This document shows positions 22,885 to 33,580 of a stretch of 64,000 nt of DNA, one piece after another. Both the position numbers and the translations under genes were made by a program. This DNA comes from Lucinisca nassula (Eukaryota > Mollusca > Bivalvia > Lucinida > Lucinidae): contig OY757010.1 in assembly GCA_963580285.1 (NCBI GenBank), positions 150,212,675 to 150,276,674 on the forward strand, written 5' to 3'. The first letter of the stretch is position 1; the number at the start of each line of letters is the position of its first letter. The notes below the pieces were generated by a model. The model saw only the letters and a program-made list of their open reading frames with translations. It was not told where the DNA came from and searched no databases.

Positions 22885-23010
22885 TGTGTTTGTTCTAGTT
22901 TGCTAAGGTCAAATGGAGACTCATCTGAAAGTCTGAAGAAGCCTGGAATCAAACCCACAATCCCTGGTATTTGAGGCAAGTGGATAAATCACTACACCAT
23001 GGAGGCTTCT
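22885..23010 (-). mobile_element. tRNA-derived SINE head (family 3), fragment
   Basis: Minus strand starts GCCTCCATGGTGTAGTGAT (A box) and contains GTGGGTTTGATTCCAGGC (B box), followed by GACTTTCAGATGAGTC. Same head as the SINE at 38598-38930. Confidence 0.6.
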
Positions 23011-23149
23011 CTCTTTTAAAAGTATTCCACTTTTTGAATTTAATACTTTCAACCCTGATGACAGGTACAGGTACCTTTATGAACAGTGTAAATCCAGTTG
23101 AGAAGGCTTGTATTGAGCCGATTCATCTGGCCCCAAGGTTATTTTGTTT

Positions 23150-23345
23150 GATTTGAGGTTTAACATCCCCGTCAACACTGTATAGGTCATTTTGGAGATG
23201 CTGCTTCCAATTTTGTGGAACTTGTACCCCACATTGAGATGAAATGACATCTCAAGCCCTGTCGCCCAATGAAACCAAAAGGGTTTATAAGCATTGACGG
23301 ACCGCCTCGCACCGCTTTGCCTGGGCAGGCTTAGATCCCGGCCCC
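23150..23345 (+). repeat. ~300-bp interspersed repeat, copy 3 (partial)
   Basis: Begins GATTTGAGGTTTAACATCCC and continues through GAGATGAAATGACATCTCAA to GGCAGGCTTAGATCC, where it stops; the last third is missing. Confidence 0.6.
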
Positions 23346-23514
23346 GAGGTTATAAAACATTTTTCATGCTCAACTCAACTGAGTATGAAACTTGTAGCGC
23401 TCATAAAAATTAAATTACAAGTTGGGCTATTTTCCTTTTTCAGTTAGCAGAAAATGTTATTTGTCCTGCTCACAAATTTTAAAATTCCAACAACTGTTGG
23501 CATTTTAACCCTAA

Positions 23515-23696
23515 TCCTGCTGCATAAATTAATTAAGCCACTCCCATTGCTGATTATCAGCCAATCAAATTACTTGATATATTTGTTCAATTCACAAAGT
23601 ACATGACGGTGTTGATCCTGATCAGATGGCCATCTGACCTGGATCTACACTGTTTGCAAAGGCAGGGATTGTCGTGAACAACTGGATAAGGGTTAA
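23515..23696. mobile_element. piggyBac-like MITE (type PB2), complete
   Basis: TTAACCCTAATCCTGCTG at the left and ACTGGATAAGGGTTAA at the right: TTAA on both sides with CCC/GGG ends, the piggyBac pattern. Internal palindrome around GATCAGATGGCCATCTGACC and ACACTGTTTGCAAAGG. Confidence 0.8.
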
Positions 23697-23888
23697 AATA
23701 TGTGAGCATGAAATTTGAAAGTGAGTTAAGCATGAAAAAAATGTTTTATAACCTCGGGGCCTGGATCAAACTGTTTGCAATCATCTTAGCAATTGGTGAC
23801 TACACCCCATGTTTACTAGAATGGATGTGTCTAAATTAAAAAATGAAAGAGTCCACTTCAGACACTCAAGGAAAGGATTAATGTAATA

Positions 23889-24280
23889 CACAGGACCTTC
23901 GTTATAACGACAGTATTTGTTCCCTATTATTGTGCCGTTAAAAAAAATTTGCTGTTATAAAGAATCCCAGTTAGGAGTATGATAGGTTATAAAAGGTCTT
24001 TTCAACATCATTACTCCAAGAAACAAATGTTATAGATGTTTGTTAGAATCGCCTCATCAAGGCGATTCTAACAAATATCTATAACATTTGTTTCTTGGAG
24101 TATTAGAATACAAGACCTTTTCGTGACTATTGACTCGATTTGTGCATTTCCAACCTGAGGGAAGTCCACACCACTCGAAGAACTCAGGCTAAGCCTTTAG
24201 CTAAGTAGTTATTCCATTCAAATTGCCGTTATAACGAGTTATGCCCTTATAACGAATGTCTGTATAAAGAGGGTTGACTG
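23889..24280 (-). mobile_element. pogo/Tigger-like MITE, copy 2 (inverted)
   Basis: Reverse-oriented copy of 21641-22027: ends with AAAGAGGGTTGACTG-TA at the right. The central palindrome (24012-24101) is nearly perfect, with core TTAGAATCGCCTCATCAAGG. Confidence 0.75.
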
Positions 24281-24528
24281 TATGTGAAACTGTTCACACA
24301 AATAAGCTAAGTGTATAGATAAAATCGGAGTTAAAATCGAGCATAGTAAAACTGTTCCATATTGAAAAAAGAGAACAGAAATAGAATTACAATCAAATTT
24401 AAATGGTTCATACACCTTTAGGGCCATGATAATTTGTTCGACAGGGGTAGTTTCAGCCAATGAGGTTTAATCAAAGTGTCAGGTCCAGAGGCATGACAGC
24501 ATTTGGATTTTCTTTAAAATAAAAAAAA

Positions 24529-24592
24529 AATGCTGTGTGTGCTCAATAGAATCGCCTCATTAAGTCGATTCTAATGAGTACACACAACATAT
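24529..24592. repeat. Palindrome with the shared core
   Basis: TGCTGTGTGTGCTCAATAGA pairs with TCTAATGAGTACACACAACA around the core CGCCTCATTAAG. Same core as the other hairpins, with arms of the CAGTCGAAC-type MITE. Confidence 0.6.
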
Positions 24593-24650
24593 ATTTTCAA
24601 GATATAATATTAAGAAAATTCTTGCAAAACTGTCCCAAATATATATGTAA

Positions 24651-25021
24651 GGAGCGTGATAGCTCAGTTGTTAGTGCATTTGCCTCTGATGCTAAAGGCC
24701 CCAGTTCAATCCTCGGCGGCGGTGATTATTTCGGTGTCCGAACACACTCCATTGGCATCATTTATAGGGATGAATGTCCAAAAGTGCACAGTCCTATAGA
24801 AGGGAATGCTAACTGCAGACCCCCTGTGCAGGAAGTCATCTCCTGTGAAGGTTAAAGACCACTACCATAATTACATGATTACTGTGTAGGCGTTCAACCC
24901 TGAAACCTGGAGTGTATGTAATGTACACCTGCGAGTAATGGTCAGATGAGACCAATCTCAGTATAAGTGCAAAGAAAGAAAGAAAGAAAGAAAGAAAGAA
25001 AAGAAAAGAAAAGAAAAGAAA
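24651..25021 (+). mobile_element. tRNA-derived SINE (family 2) with (GAAA)n tail
   Basis: tRNA-like head: A box in GATAGCTCAGTTGTTAGTGC and B box GTTCAATCC, 55-60 bp apart. A non-tRNA body follows, then a tail of (GAAA)n changing to (AAAAG)n. Short AAATATAT repeats flank it and may be the target duplication. Extra body and tail argue against a working tRNA gene. Confidence 0.75.
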
Positions 25022-25275
25022 TATATCAATATCTGCAGTTGTGGGAAATGTTTTCTAGAGACTCAACGAGTTCAAAACAGTCTTGGTAAACATCACGAAA
25101 ATATGCCTTTATACTTTTGACCCCTTGAACCCCACTTTTATATAGTAAAACTGGGGTTTACAGCGGTTTACCTTATTTTTCTTATTTCTGCTCTAAAATA
25201 TAGATTGTGGGTACTCGTTAGAACCGCCTCGATGAGGCGGTTCTAACAAACCCACAATCTATATTTTGAGCAGAA

Positions 25276-26047
25276 ACAAGAGGGCCATGATGGCCCTGGA
25301 GCGCTCACCTGATCCATAGAGTAACAAGTGGGCCCCGGGGAGGGCCATTATTGACCCCAGGGCTATAATGTGCATAATGTTGAGGGAGGTCTAAAAAATC
25401 GAAGCTTCATACCGAATATCAACAAAGGCTATAATTTGAACAATCTTGGCAAAGGTCCACTAGATGAAACTACACACCAAATATCAAAGACCTGGGCCTT
25501 GCAGTTTCAGAGAAGAAGATTTTTAAAGATTTTCACTATATAAGCCTATGTAAAACCAAAGGGCCCCGGGGCGGGGGCATTTTTGGCCCCAGCACTATAA
25601 TTTGGTAGGGGTCCACTAGATGAAGCTTCATACCAAATATCAAAGACCTGGGCCTTGCGGTTTCAGAGAAGAAGATATTTAAAGATTTTCCCCATATAAT
25701 CCTATGTAAAACCAAAGTGCCCCGGGGTCGGGAGCATTTTTGGCCCCAGTACTATAATTTGAACAATCTTGGTAGGGGTCCATTAGATGAAGCTTCGTTT
25801 TTTTGGCTCCTGTGACCTAGACTAACAACAGACCGGAATCATTTGAACAACTTTGAAAGGGGTCCAGCTAAGGAACATTCCTGTGAAGTTTGGTCAAAAT
25901 CCGATCAGTGGTTTAGGAGGAGATACTGTTTGAAGAATTGTTTTACAGACGCATGCACGGATGGACAGATGGATGGATGCACGCACAGACAACAGACGAA
26001 AAGTGATCACAAAAGCTCACCTTGTCACTACGTGACAGGTGAGCTAA
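25276..26047 (+). mobile_element. Helentron-like family A element, short complete copy
   Basis: 5' end ACAAG, perfect hairpin AGGGCCATgATGGCCCT, then GCTCACCTG. About three core units of the 166-bp type, the 3' module, a short GACG microsatellite, and the hairpin GCTCACCTTGTCAC-tac-GTGACAGGTGAGC ending TAA. CAGGTGAGC is the exact reverse complement of the 5' motif. Confidence 0.85.
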
Positions 26048-26216
26048 ATTATCACAATTTTTCATGTTGAAATTTTTGTATTTTCAGCGGACAGATAGAT
26101 GGACGCATGCGCGGACGACGGACGAAAAGTGATCACAAAAGCTCACCTTGTCACTACGTGACAGGTGAGGTAAACTATCACAATTTTTCGTGTTGAAATT
26201 TTTGTTTTTTCAGCGG
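25964..26216 (+). repeat. ~126-bp tandem duplication of element 3' end plus flank
   Basis: 25964-26089 and 26090-26216 are two copies of: microsatellite, family A terminal hairpin, and about 43 bp of the flanking MITE (TATCACAATTTTTC ... TTTTCAGCGG). Confidence 0.75.
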
Positions 26217-26629
26217 TTAAGTTTACAATGTATTTGTATAGGCCTGTTTTCGTAATGACGAATCATCAGTTTTCGAGTCATCAAAGTTTCCCTGTATGCT
26301 CTAAAATAAGCATCATCAAGAAGTTAGAGCTTGTTTTTTGTTCTCTGTTCTTTGTTTTCCTTGTCCAGGGGAAAAAGTTGGCACGGCTGGTAACTCTAGA
26401 TCTGCAAATACAAACAAAAGAAATGAAATTTTTTTTTGCTACTTGGGAACAACAAAGGCACAGATCAGCCTGCACATCCACACAGTCTGATCAGCACCTT
26501 TGTGGTTTTGTTTTGAGTTTATCCCTTATTGTACCAAATGGAATCTTCCTCCTAAAATATAGCAGGAGTCCATTTCTAAATTTAGTGGGGGGTCAGGTTG
26601 TGGTATCTTCAAAATTGATTTTGAAAATG

Positions 26630-26750
26630 GCTGAACTTCCTGCAAATAGTGTAGGCCCTGATGAGACGCCACATTCTGCGGCGTCTCATCTGGGCCTACA
26701 CTGTTTGCCAAGGTACCCCTTTTGGGGGTTTCCGGTACAAAATGGGTTTA
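26630..26750. mobile_element. piggyBac-like MITE (PB1), right-half fragment
   Basis: Contains GCGGCGTCTCATCTGGGCC and GTTTGCCAAGGTACCCC, ending at ACAAAATGGGTTTA. The left terminus is missing. The following 26750-26900 is a SINE family 4 relic. Confidence 0.55.
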
Positions 26751-27169
26751 TGACCCAGTCAACACTATTTAGGTTATATTAAGCTGGTCAGTTTTCCTAT
26801 CCACACTTTCCCTGAGCAGGCTTATACGTAAGTGGTTAACCAGTACATTGAATATTGTTTCGTTCGAACTGACAACTGCCCTTTTTAAATCAGTTTGGTT
26901 TCTTCTCAGACAGTACAACACCTCTAGTTTCAATTTCTACAATTTCAAGACTCATGCTTGTCTGTGTAGGTGAGTAGGCCAGTTTGTGTCTCCCTTGGTT
27001 GAAAACTTCTGAAGACAGGCTTTCTCATGATATGACTCAAATGAAAAACAAATTCAAAAACTCTGTAATATTTTTTAAATAAAATATTGTGAAAAAAGTC
27101 GGGACCATCAGTCGACTTAAAAAAATCTGGTAGTTTCGATAAAAACTAGCATTCAAATTACAGTTTCTT

Positions 27170-27303
27170 CTGTAACGTATTCATTCATTTCACAAATTCT
27201 ATGACAAACAGTGTAGATCCAGATCACTTGGCTTCTACATCTGATCTGGATCTACACTGTTTGCAAAGGTAGGGATTGTCGAGTTCAACAGGACAAGAGA
27301 TAA
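27170..27303. mobile_element. piggyBac-like MITE (PB2) fragment abutting the CHMP7 terminal exon
   Basis: GTGTAGATCCAGATCACTTG, GATCTGGATCTACACTG, and the right end GTTCAACAGGACAAGAGATA, a diverged PB2 terminus. The left terminus is lost. The read-through stop of the CHMP7 exon at 27285-27287 lies inside it. Confidence 0.6.
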
Positions 27304-27554
27304 AGCTGTTGAATATTACCATTCATCAAATCTGAGAGGCCAGATATATCACTAGTATTCTCTTCTTTTAGAACCTCTTCTAGTTCTTTTTCCAGGTCAA
27401 GGTCACTAGTATCCAATGGCAACTGTGGTAAGACAGGGAAGTGTGTATCCTCGATGATGTCTGACAGTTCAGCTTCCAGGTCTGTCTGTGATGGTTCCTC
27501 TACTGTAAATATTGTGCTCATGTCCTGTGATAATTCATCCTGGCTTTGGGTTAT
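27285..27554 (-). CDS. CHMP7: CHMP7 C-terminal exon (ESCRT-III tail)
   Basis: Acceptor TATTACAG at 27555-27562 and phase 0 continue the frame of the 30475 exon. It encodes the acidic C-terminal tail of an ESCRT-III subunit. DELSQDM resembles the end of the core; HFPVLPQLPLD is an MIM2-like Pro motif and DLDLEKELEEVL is an MIM1-like helix. Such motifs in ESCRT-III proteins bind the MIT domains of VPS4 and partners. Reading on gives a stop at 27285-27287 located in an adjacent MITE. A possible donor (AATG/GTAATA near 27317) would instead send the transcript to a further small exon that I could not identify. The exon identity is firm; the true C-terminus is not. Confidence 0.85.
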   Translation of the reverse strand: MTQSQDELSQDMSTIFTVEEPSQTDLEAELSDIIEDTHFPVLPQLPLDTSDLDLEKELEEVLKEENTSDISGLSDLMNGNIQQLYLLSC

Positions 27555-27748
27555 CTGTAATATTTTAAAGTAAAAGGTCAAGGTCATCAGTATCCAATGC
27601 CAACTGAGAATACACAGAAAGGAGCATATCTTCATACACAAGCCTAACATTCAAAACTAACAAGGTCATTAGTTAAGGTATTGTTAAAACTTGGATCATT
27701 AAGGCAAATTTGCTGTTTTTGCTGAAAAAAATGATATCTTTGCACACT

Positions 27749-27930
27749 TTTAATACTTATCTTGCTGAATATTTGAATTAGCCACACCCATTTCTGATTT
27801 TTAGCCAATCAGATTACATGATATATTTTCTTTTATATTCACAAACTGAATAACAGTGTAGATTCTTCAGATCTTCTTATCTGGATCTACACTGTTTACA
27901 AAAGTAGGGGTGAACAGCAGGATAAGGGTT
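27749..27930. mobile_element. piggyBac-like MITE (PB2), degraded termini
   Basis: TTAATACTTATCTTGCTGAA at the left and GCAGGATAAGGGTTA at the right, with the type-specific interior (GTGTAGATTC ... GGATCTACACTGTTTAC). It lies just downstream of CHMP7 exon sequence or in its intron. Confidence 0.65.
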
Positions 27931-27943
27931 ATGCAAAAATTTA

Positions 27944-29510
27944 ACTAGAGCTGTCAGAGGATCTGACTATAGCCCCGCTTCAGCGCTGTCAGAGAAGAAA
28001 GTTATTTAAGCTGCAGAGAAAACAGTTATGAACAAGAAATAACTGTTGAAAATTTTACATTATCTGGAAAAACTCTAAGAGTTGTGAGCCCTTGTCCCTC
28101 ATTTCAATGAGCATGATACATTACCAGAATGTCCATGTTTATACTAAATTTCATCTTCCATTTTTCAATGTTCAAAGGGTAATAACTCCTAAAGTAGGCA
28201 AATCAGAGTCAGGGTTCCTGCGTTCTGCACATTGTCTCATGGTGCTTTACACTTGTGTGAAGTGTCATGAAAATATCTCAAATGGTTTGTGAGTTATGGA
28301 GCCGACACAGTCAAAATTGCCTTTTTAAATGTTCAAAGGGCAATAACTCCTAAAGTAGGCAAACCAGAGTTATGGTTCCTGCACTCTGCACATCATCTCA
28401 AGGTGCTTTTCATTTATTTGAAGTTTCATGAAAATATCAGAAACGGTTATGGAGCGGACATAGTTAAAATTGCCATTTTTTAATATTCAAAAGCCTATAA
28501 CTGAAAAAGTAGACAATCCAGAGTTTAGGTTCCTGCGCTCTGCAAACGTAATATGGTGCTTTACATTTGTGTGAAGTTTCATAAAATTATCTCAAACGGT
28601 TTTTGAGTTATCGAGCAAAGACGACTAAAATTGATATTTTTCAATATTCAAAGGGAAATAACTCAAAAATTAGGCAATCCAGAGTTATGGTTCCTGCACT
28701 CTGCACACCATCTCATGGTGTTTAATGTTTGTGTGAAGTTTCATGAAAATATGTGAATGGGTTTTAAAGTTATGGAGCGGACACGAAAATTGTTAACAGA
28801 CACAGACAGACACACAGACAGACACACAGAAAATACGAAAACCAGAGTTATGGTTCTTGCGCTCTGCACATTGTCTCATAGTGCTTAACATTTGTGTGAA
28901 GTTTCATGAAATTATCTCAAACGGTTTTCGAGTTATGAAGCGGACACTGTTAAAATTGCCATTTTTCAATGTTCAAAGGGCAATAACTCCAAAAATAAGC
29001 AATGCAGAGTTATGGTTCCTGCGCTCTGCACATCGTCTCATAGTGCTTAACATTTGTGTGAAGTTTCCTAAAAATATCTCAAATGGTTTTCGAGTTATGA
29101 AGCGGACACAATTAAAATTGCCATTTTTCAATGTTCAAAGGGCAATAACTCCAAAAGTAGGCAATCCACAGTTATAATTCCTTCGCTCTGCACATTGTCT
29201 TATGGTGTTTAACATTTGTGTGAAGTTTCATGAAAATATGTTAAGCAGATACAAAGTTATGGAGCCAACACAAATTAACGGAATTACGGAAAATGTTCAA
29301 AGGGCAATAACTCCAAAAGTAGGCAATCCACAGTTACAATTCCTTCGCTCTGCACATTGTCTTATGGTGTTTAACATTTGTGTGAAGTTTCATGAAAATA
29401 TGTTAAGCAGATACAAAGTTATGGAGCCAACACAAATTAACGGAATCACGGAATGACAGAAGGACATGGCAAATCCAATATAGCCCCACTTTTTCAAAGC
29501 GGGGCTATAA
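27944..29510 (+). mobile_element. Helentron-like family G element, complete
   Basis: 5' end ACTAGAGCT, hairpin GTCAGA-gga-TCTGAC, then TATAGCCCCGCTT. The core has about 7 units of ~165 bp (GTTCAAAGGGCAATAACTCC, CTGCGCTCTGCACATTGTCT, GTGTGAAGTTTCATGAAAAT). The end hairpin finishes AAGCGGGGCTATAA, a 13/13 reverse complement of the 5' motif. Non-coding. It lies in the intron between the 30475 exon and 27554 exon only if transcription continues; in genome order it is downstream of exon 30475 and upstream of exon 27554. Confidence 0.85.
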
Positions 29511-29786
29511 AAATACATTAGGTATTGTACTTGTCAGGAATAGTTAACATTTTGCCCACTAATAAGCACATAAAAGCTGCCTTGGACAACTGGGCCTAAA
29601 TAGTTACATGATTCTCCTTTAAGAGCAGACCCCTTCTTCAGAGGGGCTAAGTTTATATGCAAGCAAAAAAGAAGTCCCAAAAGTTGATCCCCTTGTAAAC
29701 TAGCAGAAAATGCTGCCATGCCCCAAAAGATAATGAAGATATTTATGTTCTGTGATAGGCGAAATTTATTGTAAAAGTGCTCTGAT

Positions 29787-30014
29787 TTAACCTATTCTGT
29801 ACTGGAAACCCCAAAACCGGTAATTGGCAGACAGCGCAGGCCCAGATCAGATGCCACAAAGTGAGGCATCTGATCATAGCCTAAATTGTTTGCAAAAAGT
29901 TTAGCCATTTTCCAAATAAATTTTGAAGAAAACACAACCTGACACCCGTATATTTTGAAATGGACTTATGCTATATATAAGGTGGAAGGTTCCATTCAGT
30001 ACAAAATGGGTTAA
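29787..30014. mobile_element. piggyBac-like MITE (PB1 variant), complete
   Basis: TTAACCTATTCTGTACTGG at the left and CAGTACAAAATGGGTTAA at the right: inverted, with TTAA at both ends. Interior GCGCAGGCCCAGATCAGATG. Confidence 0.8.
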
Positions 30015-30132
30015 ATCCACTGTTTGCTGAAGCTCTTATCTGTTCCAATACTGCTGTCTCAAAACAGATCATCTCGAATCTGTGACTGTGCCAGTCAGAA
30101 TGGCTCACTTATCTGCCCCTTGCGCAATGTTG

Positions 30133-30377
30133 GTGGACCTTTAAAATATGGTTCGACCCCACACAAGTACTGGTTAACCTCTAAGAGGATCTAAACCTGC
30201 CCAGGCAAAGTGGTGTGAGTTGGACAGTCCATGCTTATAACCCTATTGGTTTCATTGGGCAATAGGGCTTGAGATGTCATTTCATCTAAATGTCGGGTAA
30301 ATGTCCCACATAATTGGAAGCGACGTCTCCAAAATGTCCTGTATAGTGTTAAGGGGACGTTAAACCTCAAATCAAAC
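30133..30377 (-). repeat. ~300-bp interspersed repeat, copy 4
   Basis: In plus orientation it ends GGGGACGTTAAACCTCAAAT followed by CAAACAAACAAA, an A-rich tail that supports a retroposed SINE-like origin. Confidence 0.65.
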
Positions 30378-30474
30378 AAACAAAACCTTGAAAATATGGA
30401 TGCACACAATGCCAGTGTGACTGGGGTATCTTTTCCTGTTGTTTTGAACATGCAAACAAAAACAAGGCACTCAC

Positions 30475-30573
30475 GTCAGCAAGGTTATCCATCACACTCG
30501 CCACCTCCTCTGCTGTAGTCTTCCCTGTCAAGTCCTTCAGGACAGAACTTCCACCTTCTAGAGCCCGCAGAAT
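30475..30573 (-). CDS. CHMP7: CHMP7 exon (ESCRT-III core, late helices)
   Basis: Acceptor GATTTCAG and donor GTGAGTG bound a 99-nt exon, phase 0 on both sides, encoding 33 residues (ILRALEGGSSVLKDLTGKTT, then AEEVASVMDNLAD). This matches the CHMP7 stretch after the long coiled helices, where vertebrate proteins have a Val-Glu-rich segment leading into the regulatory tail. Confidence 0.92.
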
Positions 30574-30980
30574 CTGAAATCATTACACTTCTATAGGAAC
30601 TTATTGTCGTTCTGTTCAATTTGTTGGGATTTAACCTGTACCACCCTCTAGACTAATTCAGCAGACGACAAATTGTTCTTATTTTCTATGAAATGACAAG
30701 TTTGTCATAGTCCCTGAAAAGAAGGGGTATCAACAGAAAAATACCAGTACTTTTCTGATGAAAAAAGCACCTTATCTGGAACTATGGTGTGTCTGGTTCT
30801 TTTTATCATCACTTTAATCTTTTGAAAAGTGTCTTATTGCCTACAAAACTAACATAACTTGAACATATTTGCCACAGATGGCATGAAGATGACCATTCAC
30901 CAATAGTATGATTTGACACTTTGTTATATACCTACAAAAATACTGCTGTCCACTACCAGTTTCTGATACAAAAATACAAA

Positions 30981-31260
30981 CATCACGAAAACATGCCTTA
31001 ATACTTTTGACCCCCTTGAACCCCACTTTTATATAGTAAAACTGGGGTTAGCAGGGGTAAACCTTATTTTTCTTATTTCTGCTCTAAAATACAGATTGTT
31101 GGTACTCGTTAGAACTGCCTCAACGAGGCGGTTCAAACAAGTACCCACAATCTATATTTTGAGTAGAAATAAGAAAAATATGACATTATTTTGTCTTAAA
31201 ACTTTCATATTTTCAGCGATAAAGGTTACAATGTATTTGTATAGGCGTGTTTTCGTAATG
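30981..31260. mobile_element. Palindrome-centred MITE (family B), complete 280-bp copy
   Basis: Ends CATCACGAAAACATGCC and GGCGTGTTTTCGTAATG are imperfect inverted repeats. The centre (31070-31175) is a palindrome with arms TTATTTCTGCTCTAAAATA and core GAACTGCCTCAACGAGGCGG. No ORF. Confidence 0.75.
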
Positions 31261-31408
31261 ATCCCGTATCACTCTACTCGCATACGCAAAAGGCAAAAAA
31301 AGTTTTCTTATAACGATGATAAAATGCTTTTTGAAACTATAAACCTGTCAGAAATGACCGCAATGGATGCCTTCTGGTAAGGCATTTACTTCTGTGGTTG
31401 ATACCTAC

Positions 31409-31528
31409 CATTTCATTGGATTCCGCCTGTGTTATTCTGAATAAAACATCTTCTAACATATCCATGGATCCTGTCAATTTATCCACTCTATTCTGAGCTA
31501 ACTTCCGTTTCCGCATTGCCTGCAGGGC
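31409..31528 (-). CDS. CHMP7: CHMP7 exon (ESCRT-III core helix)
   Basis: Acceptor TTTTACAG, donor GTAGGTAT, 120 nt, phase 0 at both ends, 40 residues: ALQAMRKRKLAQNRVDKLTG then SMDMLEDVLFRITQAESNEM. Basic-then-amphipathic helical content fits the long helix of the ESCRT-III fold, which polymerises on membranes. It follows the 16-residue duplicated exon in the transcript. Confidence 0.92.
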
Positions 31529-31613
31529 CTGTAAAACAATGTGATTGTATGAAACAACAGGTACCTGTTTTTCTGTCATGTAAGGACAAACTTCACCCTT
31601 GGCAGTGGTCACC

Positions 31614-31825
31614 TTAACCCACTGCATGTGGGAAACCCCTAAAAGGGTACCTTGGCAAACAGTGCAGGCCCTGATCAGACGCCGCATATCAGGGCCTGCA
31701 CTATTTGCTGACAGAATTTTCCTTCAAAAATTAAAATAAAAAAATAGGTCTGCCACCCCTTATATAGCAAATGGACTTTTCCAACATATAGAAATGGAAG
31801 AATCGACTAGTATACAATGGGTTAA
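31614..31825. mobile_element. piggyBac-like MITE (PB1), complete
   Basis: TTAACCCACTGCATGTGGG at the left and AGTATACAATGGGTTAA at the right. It lies in the intron directly upstream (in gene sense) of the 31409 exon. Confidence 0.8.
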
Positions 31826-32017
31826 GCTCCAGCTGAAAAGTGGTCTACTCTTGAGGAAAGAATTTGCTCCTGAGGAGAAAACCCTTTCCTTCTAGGAGTG
31901 GAGCATGTTTTAGCTTCCCTGCATCCCAAGGGCTCTGGGAGAGCTCAAAGGATATTAGGCCTCAGTTGTCTGTCAACATTTTAATGAACTTCTCTGAAAC
32001 TGTGTCTGTCAACATTT

Positions 32018-32235
32018 TTAACCCACAATATACTAGTAGTCTCTTGTTGGGCAAGTCCACCTGTCATATAAGGGATGTCAGGCCTATTTTTTTGTTTATA
32101 TTCTATTTTTGACAGAAAATTCAGTTAGCAAAAAGTGCAGGCCCTGATCAGACACCGCATTCTGTAGCGTTTGATCTAGGCCTGCACTGTTTGCCACGGT
32201 ATCCCTTTTGAGGTTTCCCACATGCAATGGGTTAA
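32018..32235. mobile_element. piggyBac-like MITE (PB1), complete, opposite orientation
   Basis: TTAACCCACAATATACTAG at the left and CACATGCAATGGGTTAA at the right. It is an inverted neighbour of the copy at 31614-31825, about 190 bp away. Confidence 0.8.
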
Positions 32236-32614
32236 AATGACATTTTCTCCACTATTATTTATGCACTTTCTGAATCCTTGTATCAAATTAAAGGTAAGAC
32301 TGAAATTTTTATCATGCTTATTGGATGTTTATCTATCTTGTCTATTTCCACGATATTTTTTTCTAAACTGAAAAACAAACTTTAGCAATGTCTTTTTTTT
32401 TCTTTTTTTTTTTATTCATCTTTCTATCAAGCAGCTCGAAATGGCCTTTTTCCTCAACAAACCATCAAGTTAGGCCCTTTAAAAAAATGTATCAGGGATT
32501 TCCTTTAAAATCTCTGGAATGATACAACAAATAAAATTAATTGGACACACTGAACAAAAGCTTCATTTTAACAGAAACTACAGAAGATACTAAAAATCTG
32601 TCTCAAGGAACAAA

Positions 32615-32967
32615 CAGTCGAACTTCAATGGCTCTAACACCTTTGGAACTGTGAAAATCTGTCTGAGACATGGATAGTTCCAGCCATTGAGGGTGTTCTT
32701 CCAGGAGGCATAAGAGGTATGTTGTTTTGATTTCTTTTTTGGTGTTTTCTGTGATATGAATGTATGCTGTTTGTACTCATTAAAATGTCTTCATTGAGGC
32801 TATTCTAATGAGAACACACAGCATACACTTGCAAGATAAAAGACAAAAATATCCTAAATTTTCCCTCACTATTCTTTATGTGAAGAAATTCCCTACGGAC
32901 TCAAGAACGGGTTTGACTCAGCCATGGTAAATGAACCATTGGTGTTCGAGCAATCAAAGTTCTTCTG
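32615..32967 (+). mobile_element. pogo/Tc1-like MITE (CAGTCGAAC type) in left duplicate
   Basis: Starts CAGTCGAACTTCAATGGC, ends CAATCAAAGTTCTTCTGTA, with a central palindrome (32760-32835) carrying the shared core. Homologous copies at 35353 and 44723. Confidence 0.75.
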
Positions 32968-33206
32968 TATTTGAAAAATTGTATAATTTGACCCACAAAT
33001 AAAGTAGACAAATCACATCAGAAATGGTGATGAACAACGAAATCCCACTTTTCAGGAAAGCTGGCAATTGGTTTCAACAAATAAAAGCTGTTTTTTCTCC
33101 TATATGACAGAAATGACCACCATATTCTATATGACCATAGACTGCCATAGGGTTTTGAAATTCCTATAACATTATTAAAATGTATAAGCCTCAGTTTGTG
33201 GATTTG

Positions 33207-33502
33207 TTTGTTTGATTTGAGGTTCAACATCCCCATCAACACTGTATAAGTCATTTTGGAGATGTTGCTTCCAATTTAGTGGGACTTTTACCAGACACTG
33301 AGATGAAACCACATCTCAAGCCCTGTCGCCCAATGAAACCAACAGGGTTTATGAGCATGGACCGTCCAACTCGCACCGCTTTGCCTGGGCAAGTTTAGAT
33401 CCTCTAAGCAGTTTACCAGTACTCAAGTGCAGTCCGTTTCAGCTCTGCGTGGAAGCATCATGCAGCCCATCTATTTCTTCAAGCCCCGATGTGCGGGGGT
33501 CA
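33207..33502 (+). repeat. ~300-bp interspersed repeat, copy 5, inside the left duplicate
   Basis: GATTTGAGGTTCAACATCCC through GGAAGCATCATGCAGCCCAT to AAGCCCCGATGTGCGGGGG. The right duplicate reads straight through this site, so it inserted after the duplication. Confidence 0.75.
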
Positions 33503-33580
33503 TCATTTTGTGGACACCAATGTTGCTAGAAATGCAACAGTTATTTCCGGTGAGATAAAAATGATTGAAACAATACTTAC

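Larger units (their letters stand above)
25091..26257. mobile_element. Palindrome-centred MITE (family B), split by an inserted family A element
   Basis: Left end CATCACGAAAATATGCC and right end GGCCTGTTTTCGTAATG are inverted repeats. The central palindrome (25182-25276) has core TTAGAACCGCCTCGATGAGG. The right half is separated from the centre by the 25276-26047 insertion and by a duplicated end. Confidence 0.7.

Noticed and set aside
24651..24725. Functional tRNA gene
   Set aside because: A and B boxes are present but the segment is joined to a non-tRNA body with a (GAAA)n tail and flanking short repeats, as in a SINE; cloverleaf pairing looks imperfect.
26228..26782. 184-residue plus-strand frame
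   Set aside because: It crosses the end of a family B MITE and a piggyBac-like MITE fragment; no domain and no splice context.
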